From positions 1 to 49,239 of the forward strand of contig JAFGQR010000055.1 in the NCBI GenBank assembly GCA_016935555.1: DNA of 49,239 nt, written 5' to 3'. This document shows positions 8,844 through 16,491 of the stretch, one piece after another. A program made the translations under genes and the position numbers. How positions within the stretch are numbered: the first letter of the stretch is position 1; each line of letters starts with the position of its first letter. The DNA comes from Verrucomicrobiota bacterium. Lineage in GTDB: Bacteria; Verrucomicrobiota; Verrucomicrobiia; Limisphaerales; JAFGQR01. Under the pieces are notes generated by a model, which saw nothing but the letters and a program-made list of their open reading frames with translations, made no database searches and was not told the origin of the DNA.

Positions 8844-9902
8844 GTGAAAGGCATCGGCCCATGCGCGCTGGCCCTCGCCGTCTGCGGAATCCTCCCGCTG
8901 CCGGTTCAGGCCGGGTTCACGTCGCTCCATGTGTTCGGCGACGGGGTGTGCTCGACCACCAACGGGCCGGGAGGCTGCTTCTACTACGGCCGCCGCTTCA
9001 CCAACGGCCGAACCTGGATCGAGGTGCTCGCGCAGCGCCAGGGCCTCCCCATGGACCGCGTCAACAACTGGTCCTACTTCGGCCATTACAGCGGCGACCT
9101 GGTCACCAATGTCAACCGCTTCGTCCCCCCGCCCGATGCCGCCACCGGCTTGTTCGTGATCTGGGTCAACGACGCCGACTTCGTGTGGAACGTGGAGTAT
9201 TACGAGACGAACCTCGCGACCTGGACGGCCTCCATGGACCAAACCCTGGCCCACTATTACACCGCCCTCACCAACCTTTACCACGCCAAAGGCGCCCGCA
9301 CCGTCGTCATGCCCAATGCCGTTGACCTCGGCCACGCTCCCTACTACTCCGGACTGCCCTCCGCCACCAAGCGGTTCGTCCGCCAGAGAATCCTCGAATT
9401 CAACGCATCCTTCCGCACCCTCCTCCACCAGACACGCACCTCGTTCCCGGACCTGGCGGTTTGCTGCCCGGATTTCTTCGCCCTGTTCGACGACGTGCTG
9501 GCGCACCCCGAGCAGCACGGCCTCGCCAACCCCGGCATCGACGCCCTCTCGGACCCCACCCTGGCCGACAAGACCCTCCACGGCCCGGGCGCCTTCTATG
9601 TGTTCTGGGATTACCTGGACCCCACCGCCAAGGTCCATGGGATCATGGCGGACTGCGTTCATCAAATGATCGCCCCCCCGACCCTGGCCCGACTGGCCCT
9701 GGTGCAGGACAGCAACCGGTTGGACGTGATCAACCTTCCCATCGGGCGAAACGGCGTCCTGGACGGGAGCACGAACCTGGCGTCCTGGACCGCCTTGCAG
9801 GATGTCGCCAGCACCCATGCCACCCGGTCCATCTTCGTCCCCCGAACCGGCTCCCGCCAATACTATCGCCTCCGCTTTCCCCCGGCCTGGTCCTGGCCCT
9901 GA
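8844..9902 (+). CDS. Exported SGNH/GDSL-like protein with altered nucleophile motif
   Basis: A 352-residue exported protein starting at GTG (8844). A signal peptide (ALALAVCGILPLPVQA) precedes an SGNH-hydrolase-like fold. Block I reads FGDGVCSTTNG (about residues 31-41), block III reads VIWVNDADF, and block V has LDPTAKVHGIMAD with the D/H pair. The position that holds the catalytic serine in GDS is glycine (G34). The enzyme may be inactive, or C36 or S37 may serve instead. The N-terminal region resembles GDSL lipases that read YYGRRFTNGRTWIEVLA. The final 50 residues (GSTNLASWT ... RQYYRLRF) are the C-terminal module often seen on secreted verrucomicrobial proteins. Substrate unknown. Confidence 0.75.
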   Translation: MKGIGPCALALAVCGILPLPVQAGFTSLHVFGDGVCSTTNGPGGCFYYGRRFTNGRTWIEVLAQRQGLPMDRVNNWSYFGHYSGDLVTNVNRFVPPPDAATGLFVIWVNDADFVWNVEYYETNLATWTASMDQTLAHYYTALTNLYHAKGARTVVMPNAVDLGHAPYYSGLPSATKRFVRQRILEFNASFRTLLHQTRTSFPDLAVCCPDFFALFDDVLAHPEQHGLANPGIDALSDPTLADKTLHGPGAFYVFWDYLDPTAKVHGIMADCVHQMIAPPTLARLALVQDSNRLDVINLPIGRNGVLDGSTNLASWTALQDVASTHATRSIFVPRTGSRQYYRLRFPPAWSWP

Positions 9903-9953
9903 TCCAACTCCCCTTGCATCGACGCGGCTTGTACCGCACACTGGATTGTCTTG

Positions 9954-11399
9954 ATGCAATCGACATCGGAATGCCCGACGACGACCGACGACGGTTTGCC
10001 GGCTCCAGGCGCCGAGGTGACCCTCCAGACCCGTCACGGCCAGGTCCAAGGCACCGTGCTGAAACTCAGCCGCCAGCACGTGGTGTTTGAACTCTACGAC
10101 CCCGAGATCGTCCTGCGCGCCTCCGAGGTCCTCGAAAACGTCCGCATCCGCGTCCGCGGCCGCCTCGCCTACGGCGGCCGGGCCGTGATTCGCAGCACCG
10201 TCGACACCGGCCAGTGCACCGTGGGCGAAGCCACCCTCCACGATGCCTGGCCCGACGTCGATCCCGCCGCCCTCCACGCCGACTCCCCCGGCCTGGACGA
10301 GGGAATCCGCGGCTTCCTGCAGCGCTGGCACAAGGCCTGGGCCATCCTGCCCGAATACAAACTCGCCGTCGCCGACCTCCAAAGCTTCCTCATCCACCTG
10401 CGCCTCTGGCTCGACCCCGTCGAACTGGGCCTCCAGTCCCATCCCGCCCCCTCGCGCGCGCGCCTGGAACGGGAAACCGCCCAGACACTCAGCCGGCACA
10501 CCACGCCGGTCCTGGCCGGCTTGTTCGACCGGTTCGAAGCGGCAGCCGGAAAGGTCGAAGGCGACCGGCGACCCGTGCACCGCCAATACTGCCGGCGCCT
10601 GCTGCATCCCCTCCTCATGGCCTCGCCGTTCATGCGCCGCATCTACGCGAAACCCCTGGGATACGCCGGCGATTACGAAATGGTCAACATGATGCTCCGC
10701 AACCCCTGCGAGGGTGCCTCCACCTACGCCAGGCTGCTGAACCTCTTCATCCTGGCACAAACGCCCGCCGAAGCCCACCGCAACCGGGTCCAGTTGCTGA
10801 CCCGGCGGCTCGTCGAGGAAACCTGCCGCGTCCGCCGACACGCAGACCGGATCCGCGTGTTCAACATCGGGTGCGGCCCCGCGGGCGAGGTCCAGCAATT
10901 CCTGGCGCAACATGCCGTGTCCAGCGGCCTGGACCTCACGCTCCTCGACATGAACGACGAGACGCTCGATCATGCCTCCCAGACGCTCGAGACGCTGAAC
11001 CGGCGGCACTCGCGCATGGCCACCTTCCGTTTCATCAAGCGCAACATCCAGCAGTTCCTCAAACAGGCCGGCAAAGTGGTGGACGGCACCGAGCTGTTCG
11101 ACTTCATTTATTGCGCCGGGTTGTTCGACTACCTCAATGACCGCGTGTGCCAAACCCTCCTCGCCGCCGGCTACCACATGCTCCACCCCGGGGGCCTGCT
11201 GCTCGTCACCAACGTGGACCCCACCAACCCGCTCCGGCATCTCATGGAGGACCTCTTCGAGTGGCACCTCATGCACCGCAACGCCCGCCAGATGGCCCGG
11301 CTCGCCGCCGGCGTGCGCGCCGAAGCCGCCTCGCGCGTCTACGCCGAGACGACCAGCTGCAATGTCTTCCTGGAAATCCGCAAGCCGCCCGCCGCATGA
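9954..11399 (+). CDS. PhcB-like SAM-dependent methyltransferase (3-hydroxy fatty acid methyl ester synthase-like)
   Basis: A 481-residue cytoplasmic protein. Residues 20-100 form a PilZ-like beta-rich domain (VVFELYDPEIVLRASEVL ... GRAVIRSTVDTG). A helical linker contains KPLGYAGDYEMVNMML (233-248), a signature I associate with PhcB-type proteins. Residues 300-440 are a class I methyltransferase fold, with the SAM-binding loop FNIGCGPAGE (303-312) and acidic LLDMNDETLD (330-339). In Ralstonia, PhcB methylates a 3-hydroxy fatty acid to give the 3-OH-PAME/MAME quorum signal. Here the same reaction is inferred from similarity and from the kinase and response-regulator neighbours. A TTG three bases upstream is an alternative start. 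The stop overlaps the next start as ATGA. Confidence 0.75.
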   Translation: MQSTSECPTTTDDGLPAPGAEVTLQTRHGQVQGTVLKLSRQHVVFELYDPEIVLRASEVLENVRIRVRGRLAYGGRAVIRSTVDTGQCTVGEATLHDAWPDVDPAALHADSPGLDEGIRGFLQRWHKAWAILPEYKLAVADLQSFLIHLRLWLDPVELGLQSHPAPSRARLERETAQTLSRHTTPVLAGLFDRFEAAAGKVEGDRRPVHRQYCRRLLHPLLMASPFMRRIYAKPLGYAGDYEMVNMMLRNPCEGASTYARLLNLFILAQTPAEAHRNRVQLLTRRLVEETCRVRRHADRIRVFNIGCGPAGEVQQFLAQHAVSSGLDLTLLDMNDETLDHASQTLETLNRRHSRMATFRFIKRNIQQFLKQAGKVVDGTELFDFIYCAGLFDYLNDRVCQTLLAAGYHMLHPGGLLLVTNVDPTNPLRHLMEDLFEWHLMHRNARQMARLAAGVRAEAASRVYAETTSCNVFLEIRKPPAA

Positions 11400-14047
11400 C
11401 CCCTCCCCGCGATCCCGCGTTCCTGCAGGCCCTGGCGGAACACAACCGCCGCGACAAGATCGCCTATTCCACCCTCGCCACGGTGCTGAGCATCCTCGTC
11501 ATGCCCGCAGGCGCCATCATGGACTATTACGTCTATGGCCCCGACAAGGCGGTATCGTTCCTGCCCCTGCGCATCGCCTCCTCCCTGCTCGTGGCCCTCG
11601 TCTGGCTGCTGTTCATCGGCCCCCTGCGCCGGCGCCCGCACCACCTCTTCGGCGTCATGTGGTACCTCATCCCCACCGTCTTCATCGTGTGGATGATCTA
11701 CGACGCCCATGATCCCACCTCGCCTTACTACGCCGGACTCAACATCGTCCTCCTCGCCCTCGGCGTCCTCTCCCCGTGGACCTATGTCCAGAACACGATC
11801 TCGGCCGTCCTGATCGTCCTGATGTATGTCGCCGCCTGCGCCGTGGCCGACCCGCCCGTCGCCACCGCCCCCCTCATCAACAACCTCTACTTCCTCATCC
11901 TCACCGCCATCATCGTCGTCGCCGGCAGCTTCCTCTACAACCGCCAACGCCATCAGGAGTTCGTCCTTCGTTGGGAACTGGACAAAAGCCGCCGCACCGT
12001 CGAGGAAGCCCACCGCCGCCTCCTCCAGCTCGACGAAGCCAAAAGCCGCTTCTTCGCCAATATCAGCCACGAGCTCCGCACCCCCCTGACCCTCATGCTC
12101 GCGCCGCTCGAAACCCTCCTCCACCAGACGGCGTCCCCCTTCGACGACGCCACCCGCGCCCTCTTGCGGACCATGCTCGCCAACGGCATGCGCCTGCTCA
12201 AACTCATCAACGACCTCCTCGACCTCGTCCGCATCGAGTCCGGCACCTCCCACGTCAAACGCGAACCCATCCACCTCCCCAGCTTCATCGACGGACTCCT
12301 CAGCGCCGTCCGCCACCTCGCCGACGACAAACAACTCCACCTCTCCAGCACCATCGCCGAGGACATCGGCATCGTGATGGCCGACCGCGACAAGCTCGAG
12401 AAGATCCTGCTGAACCTGCAGTTCAACGCCCTCAAGTTCACACCCCCCGGCGGCCGCATCCATGTCCGCGCCGCCAAGGCCGACCACGAACTCGTCCTCT
12501 CCGTCGCCGACACCGGCATGGGAATCTCCGAACAAAACCTGGGCAGCGTCTTCAGCCGCTTCTGGCAGGCCGACGACACCGTGCGCCGCAAATACCAGGG
12601 AATGGGCATCGGCCTCGCCCTGGTCAAGGAGCTCACCGAAGTCCAGGGCGGCTGCGTCGCCGTCGAAAGCCGCGAAGGCCAAGGCAGCACCTTCACCGTC
12701 CGCCTGCCCTATATCGCCCCCGACCCCAACGCCGCCCCCGACCCCGCCCCGCAACCCGCCTCGCTCTCCCCCGCCACCGCCAGCCCACAGTGGCTCGCCA
12801 CCCTCTACCGCCGAGCCGAATTGTTCCCCGCCCTCACCCCCATCCCCGGCCGCACCCAACCCCGCCAATCCCCCTCCCCGGGCCATCTCCCGAAAATCCT
12901 TATCGCCGACGACGAACCCGACATGCTGCGGTTCCTCGCATCCCAACTCCAGCCGCATTACCAAATCCTCGAAGCCGCGGACGGCCAGCAGGCCGTCGAC
13001 AAAGCCGTCCACTTCCTGCCCGATCTCATCCTCCTCGACATGATGATGCCCGAGAAAGACGGCCTCCAGGCCAGCCGCGAACTCCGGCGCCACACCGCGA
13101 CCCATGGCCTCCCCATCCTCATGCTCACCGCCCGCGCCGACGAGGAAACCAAACTCGCCGCGCTCTCCGCCGGCGCCAACGATTTCCTCCCCAAGCCGTT
13201 CTCCACCACCGAACTGCATGTCCGCGTCAAAAACCTCGTCGAGTCCCACCAATACCAGCGCCGATTGTCCCGCCAAAACCAGGTCCTCGAACATACCATC
13301 GAACAACTCAAGGAAACCGAAATCCAACTCGTCCAAACCGAAAAACTCGCCTCCCTCGGCCGCCTCAGCGCCGGCATCATCCACGAAATCAACAACCCCC
13401 TCAATTACGTCACCACCAGCCTGTTCACCCTGCGCCAAAACATCCTCCGCCTCCCCCCGGAACCCCGCGCCGATTACGAGGACGTCCTCAGCGACATCGA
13501 CGAAGGCATCCAACGCGTCAAAACCATCGTCGCCGACCTCCGCGCCTTCGCCCACCGCGACGACGCCTCAGCCGCCGACCAGAATGTCGCCGACGCGGTG
13601 ACCGTCGCCCTCCGTTTCCTGAGCCGCGAATGGCGCGGCCAGGTGCGGATCGAACAGGACCTGCCCCCGGGATTCACCGTCCACGCCAACCGCAACCGCC
13701 TCCTCCACGTCCTCGTCAACCTCCTCCAAAACTCCCTCGACGCCATCAGGGAGAAATCCTTCGCCGACGAACATCCCACCATCTGGATCACCGGCGAACG
13801 GCACCCCCACCACCTCGCCCTGCGCATCCGCGACAACGGCCAGGGCATCGCCGCCGAGCACTTGGACAAAATCTTCGACCCCTTCTTCACCACCAAAGAC
13901 GTCGGCAAAGGCATGGGCCTGGGCCTGAGCATCTGCTACCGCATCGTCCAGCAATGCGGCGGCCATATCGCCGTGAAGTCCGACCCCGGCAAATACTCCG
14001 AATTCACCGTGACCTTCCCCGTCAAAACCGGTTGCGAAGCGGCTTGA
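11396..14047 (+). CDS. Membrane hybrid histidine kinase: PhcS-like kinase fused to PhcR-like receiver-kinase
   Basis: An 883-residue protein with five domains. Residues 20-182 hold about six transmembrane helices with short loops. A first kinase core follows, with an H-box around H225 (ANISHELRTPL), an N-box near 340-348, and a G-box GMGIGLAL. A proline-rich linker leads to a receiver (500-615) with the D548 phospho-acceptor and K600. A coiled coil leads to a second complete kinase core with H663 (IIHEINNPLNY) and GMGLGLSI. In Ralstonia, PhcS (membrane sensor kinase) and PhcR (receiver fused to a kinase) are separate proteins. This gene looks like both joined. The start is the ATG at 11396, overlapping the methyltransferase stop, so translational coupling is expected. 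It likely senses a membrane-soluble signal, since no periplasmic domain is visible. Confidence 0.85.
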   Translation: MTPPRDPAFLQALAEHNRRDKIAYSTLATVLSILVMPAGAIMDYYVYGPDKAVSFLPLRIASSLLVALVWLLFIGPLRRRPHHLFGVMWYLIPTVFIVWMIYDAHDPTSPYYAGLNIVLLALGVLSPWTYVQNTISAVLIVLMYVAACAVADPPVATAPLINNLYFLILTAIIVVAGSFLYNRQRHQEFVLRWELDKSRRTVEEAHRRLLQLDEAKSRFFANISHELRTPLTLMLAPLETLLHQTASPFDDATRALLRTMLANGMRLLKLINDLLDLVRIESGTSHVKREPIHLPSFIDGLLSAVRHLADDKQLHLSSTIAEDIGIVMADRDKLEKILLNLQFNALKFTPPGGRIHVRAAKADHELVLSVADTGMGISEQNLGSVFSRFWQADDTVRRKYQGMGIGLALVKELTEVQGGCVAVESREGQGSTFTVRLPYIAPDPNAAPDPAPQPASLSPATASPQWLATLYRRAELFPALTPIPGRTQPRQSPSPGHLPKILIADDEPDMLRFLASQLQPHYQILEAADGQQAVDKAVHFLPDLILLDMMMPEKDGLQASRELRRHTATHGLPILMLTARADEETKLAALSAGANDFLPKPFSTTELHVRVKNLVESHQYQRRLSRQNQVLEHTIEQLKETEIQLVQTEKLASLGRLSAGIIHEINNPLNYVTTSLFTLRQNILRLPPEPRADYEDVLSDIDEGIQRVKTIVADLRAFAHRDDASAADQNVADAVTVALRFLSREWRGQVRIEQDLPPGFTVHANRNRLLHVLVNLLQNSLDAIREKSFADEHPTIWITGERHPHHLALRIRDNGQGIAAEHLDKIFDPFFTTKDVGKGMGLGLSICYRIVQQCGGHIAVKSDPGKYSEFTVTFPVKTGCEAA

Positions 14048-15322
14048 ATGAACCCGTCACTCGCCATGCAGGGCTCCTACGACTACAAACAATTCGCGGT
14101 CCTCTACGTGGATGACGAGGAAAAATCCCTGAAATCCTTCACCCGCGCCTTCGAACACCAGTTCCGCATCCTCACCGCCACCAACGCCCAGGACGGCTTG
14201 CGCCTCCTCGAATCCCACCCCGATGACGTCGGCATCCTCATGACCGACCAGCGCATGCCCGGCCATGAAGGGGTCTGGCTCCTCGAAAAAGCCCGCCGGA
14301 TTCGGCCCCGCATCATCCGCATCCTCGCCACCGCCTTCTCCGACGTCGAAGCCGCCATCGCCGCCGTCAACACCGGCGCCATCTACAAATACATCTCCAA
14401 ACCCTGGGACCCCCCCCAGCTCGAAGCCACCCTCAAACGCGCCCTCGAGTTCTTCCTCGTCCAACGCGAACGCGACCAGCTCCTGCGCGAGAAAATGAGC
14501 GTCCTCCACCACATGATGGTCGCCGACCGCATCGTCAGCCTCGGCTTGCTCGCCGCCGGCCTCAGCCACCACATCCGCAACGCCCTCGTCGCCGTCAAAA
14601 CCTTCCTCGACCTCGCCCCCTCCAAACTCCACGAGGAAAACCTCGACCTCAACAGCCTCCGCAACCCCGATTTCTGGAAGGATTACCACCAGAACGCCCA
14701 AAGCCAGATCCAACGCGTCACCCAAATGCTCAAAGACCTCGGCGCCGCCTCCTGCCAGTCCTCCCACGCCTTCACCCACACCGTCCACCTCCAGGAAGCC
14801 ATCGACCACGCCCGCGCCGCCCTCGCCCCAAACCTCAGCGAAAAATCCATCACCCTCACCTGCGATATCCCCGCCACCCTCCCCCTTCTCACCGTTCATC
14901 AGACCAGTTTCTTCCGCTTCTTCGAGCTGCTCCTCCGCGACGAGATCGCTTGTCTGCCCCCAGGCGCCCACATCCGCCTCACCGCCGCCCCCGACACCCC
15001 CGACACCCACATCGTCGTCCGCATCACCGATGACGGCCCCGGCCTCTCGCAAGAAGCCATCCGCCTCCTCTTCGACCCGTTCCTCGTCCGCAGCGACAGC
15101 CCCCACCACTACGGCATCGACCTCATGGCCTGCTACTTCATCGTCCACCACCACGGCGGACGCATCGAGGCCCGCAGCGAACCCGGCCAGGGCACCACCT
15201 TCACCCTCCACCTCATGACCAACCCCAACCTCCAGCCGCCGCCCCAGGACAACGACGAGTTTCTCCACAAAATCCTCCTCAACGATTCCCTCTGGGAAAA
15301 ACTCATCTCCTCCACCGGCTGA
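14048..15322 (+). CDS. PhcQ-like response regulator with C-terminal histidine-kinase-type ATPase domain
   Basis: A 424-residue cytoplasmic protein. The receiver domain (about 15-130) begins FAVLYVDDEEKSLKSF, with phospho-acceptor D67 in MTDQRMPG and conserved K118 in YISKPW. A helical segment with GLSHHIRNALVAVKT (171-185) resembles a kinase H-box with H174/H175. A degenerate HATPase_c domain (DDGPGLS, then a weak G-box) ends with the motif EARSEPGQGTTFTL. This order matches PhcQ of the Ralstonia phc system. The start codon directly abuts the previous stop, and clpS follows after ten bases. The lack of a DNA-binding domain means that output must go through a partner protein, as in Ralstonia, where PhcA is downstream. 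No PhcA-like regulator lies in this window. Confidence 0.8.
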   Translation: MNPSLAMQGSYDYKQFAVLYVDDEEKSLKSFTRAFEHQFRILTATNAQDGLRLLESHPDDVGILMTDQRMPGHEGVWLLEKARRIRPRIIRILATAFSDVEAAIAAVNTGAIYKYISKPWDPPQLEATLKRALEFFLVQRERDQLLREKMSVLHHMMVADRIVSLGLLAAGLSHHIRNALVAVKTFLDLAPSKLHEENLDLNSLRNPDFWKDYHQNAQSQIQRVTQMLKDLGAASCQSSHAFTHTVHLQEAIDHARAALAPNLSEKSITLTCDIPATLPLLTVHQTSFFRFFELLLRDEIACLPPGAHIRLTAAPDTPDTHIVVRITDDGPGLSQEAIRLLFDPFLVRSDSPHHYGIDLMACYFIVHHHGGRIEARSEPGQGTTFTLHLMTNPNLQPPPQDNDEFLHKILLNDSLWEKLISSTG

Positions 15323-15332
15323 TAACCACGCG

Positions 15333-15626
15333 ATGGATACCGAAACCCTCCCCGCCACCTCCGAACACACCCGGGAGAAAATCCAGGACGCCTTCGCCAA
15401 GGCCTGGAACGTCATCGTCTGGAACGACCCCGTCAACCTCATGACCTATGTCGTCTTCGTCTTCATGAAAGTCCTCGCCTTCACCCGCGAAAAAGCCACA
15501 CGCCATATGCTCGAAGTCCATCGCCTCGGCAAAAGCATCGTCGCCACCGAAACCCGCGAAAAAGCCGAACTCTATTACCAGCAGATCCAAGCCCATGGCC
15601 TCATCGTCACCCTCGAACCCGAGTGA
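15333..15626 (+). CDS. clpS: ATP-dependent Clp protease adaptor ClpS
   Basis: A 97-residue adaptor that hands N-degron substrates to ClpAP or ClpCP. The core is recognisable: WNVIVWNDPVNLMTYVVFVFMKVLAFTREKATRHMLEVHRLGKSIV. It has the N-D-P-V-N motif seen in actinobacterial-type ClpS rather than the N-D-D-Y-T of proteobacteria. The following TETREKAELYYQQIQAHGLIVTLEPE is the usual C-terminal sheet. It lies ten bases after the PhcQ-like gene and overlaps the next gene, so it is probably in the same transcript as the signalling genes. Confidence 0.92.
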   Translation: MDTETLPATSEHTREKIQDAFAKAWNVIVWNDPVNLMTYVVFVFMKVLAFTREKATRHMLEVHRLGKSIVATETREKAELYYQQIQAHGLIVTLEPE

Positions 15627-15628
15627 TC

Positions 15629-16168
15629 ATGCGCCTCCTCTGCTCCCCAAAAAACGCCGTCCTCAGCGCCTCCCCCACCGAAGCCCGCTGGTTCGCCCGC
15701 ATCCTCCGTGCCCTCATCGACCACTACCGCATCCCCCCCGACGAACTGGACGCCCAAACCGCCAACGCCTGGTACTCCACCCGCGGCTGCGCCACCGCCC
15801 GCATGTCCGCCAACGACACCCGCGAATGGCTCCAAAACCTCCGCCAGTTCCGCAGCGCACGCCTCCCCCTCCTCGAACGCTGTGAATCCCGGCTCCGCTC
15901 CCCCCAGCCCGGCCGCTCCGCAAGCCTCCCCCTCACCCGCGCCGAAGCCTCCGAACTCGTCACCGCCCTGAACGACCACCGCCTCGCCCTCGCCGCCCAA
16001 CATGACATTGGCGAAACCGAAATGGGTTCCTCCCTCGAACAATGGCTCGACCTGCCCAGGCCCAAACACCAGGCCCTCGCCGACATCCACCTCCTCGCCC
16101 ACCTCGTCGAACAACTCCTCCACTGCATCGCCCCCGAAGCCGCCGACTGGCCCCGGGCCGCCACATAG
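15629..16168 (+). CDS. DUF2017-like protein following clpS
   Basis: A 179-residue cytoplasmic, largely helical protein of unknown function. It starts at ATG 15629, or at GTG 15623, which overlaps the clpS stop as GTGA. In Actinobacteria a DUF2017 protein is encoded directly after clpS. The same position, size and helical make-up (LARILRALIDHY..., HLLAHLVEQLLHCI) suggest a relative here. That is an inference from context and weak similarity, not a clear motif match. It ends the operon that begins with the PhcB-like gene. Confidence 0.6.
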   Translation: MRLLCSPKNAVLSASPTEARWFARILRALIDHYRIPPDELDAQTANAWYSTRGCATARMSANDTREWLQNLRQFRSARLPLLERCESRLRSPQPGRSASLPLTRAEASELVTALNDHRLALAAQHDIGETEMGSSLEQWLDLPRPKHQALADIHLLAHLVEQLLHCIAPEAADWPRAAT

Positions 16169-16454
16169 CCCGCCGCCGCCCGCAACCCAATCGCGTGGGT
16201 TCATCGGTTCCTACCGGGCGAAAATGCACCGGCAAGAACGGCATCCGCGCACGGCGCGCGCCGCCGCCAGGGGCGCGGCTCCGGCGGGCCGGGGCGTCGG
16301 GCGGCGCCGCTGGAGGGATTTCGGCGCTGCAACGGGGCGGGAGTGTCTCTCCAACGGCGGCCCAAGGCGCGTGAATGTACGCTTTTGGGACATTGGGGCG
16401 TGAGGAACACGGGCGGGAACCGGCGGACAGGACTGGAGATGGAATCGACTTTCT
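16169..16454. other. Intergenic region upstream of the pil operon
   Basis: About 290 GC-rich bases with no credible gene on either strand. A weak AACCCA/TGGGTT hairpin (16186-16203) follows the DUF2017-like gene and has no T-run. The region would be the natural place for an enhancer-binding protein of a sigma-54 promoter, but I saw no clear inverted repeat to name as its site. Confidence 0.5.
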
Positions 16455-16470
16455 TGGCACCTGTTCTGCT
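16455..16470 (+). promoter_or_regulatory. Sigma-54 type (-24/-12) promoter of pilM
   Basis: The bases TTGGCAC and CTGCT form a -24/-12 element. GG at 16456-16457 is followed after exactly ten bases by GC at 16468-16469, with the canonical TGGCAC hexamer. The predicted start of transcription (near 16481) lies about 11 bases before the pilM start codon. Sigma-54 drives pilus genes in several bacteria, which supports the reading. Confidence 0.7.
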
Positions 16471-16491
16471 AAACAGGCGGAAGGTTTTATT

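Noticed and set aside
7476..11276. A 1266-codon minus-strand frame covering the SGNH-like and PhcB-like genes.
   Set aside because: Only the FadL-like region (below 8756) is real. The upstream part is the antisense of well-supported plus-strand genes and has no recognisable domain.
11339..13555. A 738-codon acidic minus-strand frame opposite the hybrid kinase.
   Set aside because: The residue composition (Glu, Gly, Val) is typical of a shadow frame in GC-rich DNA. The plus strand encodes an unmistakable kinase.
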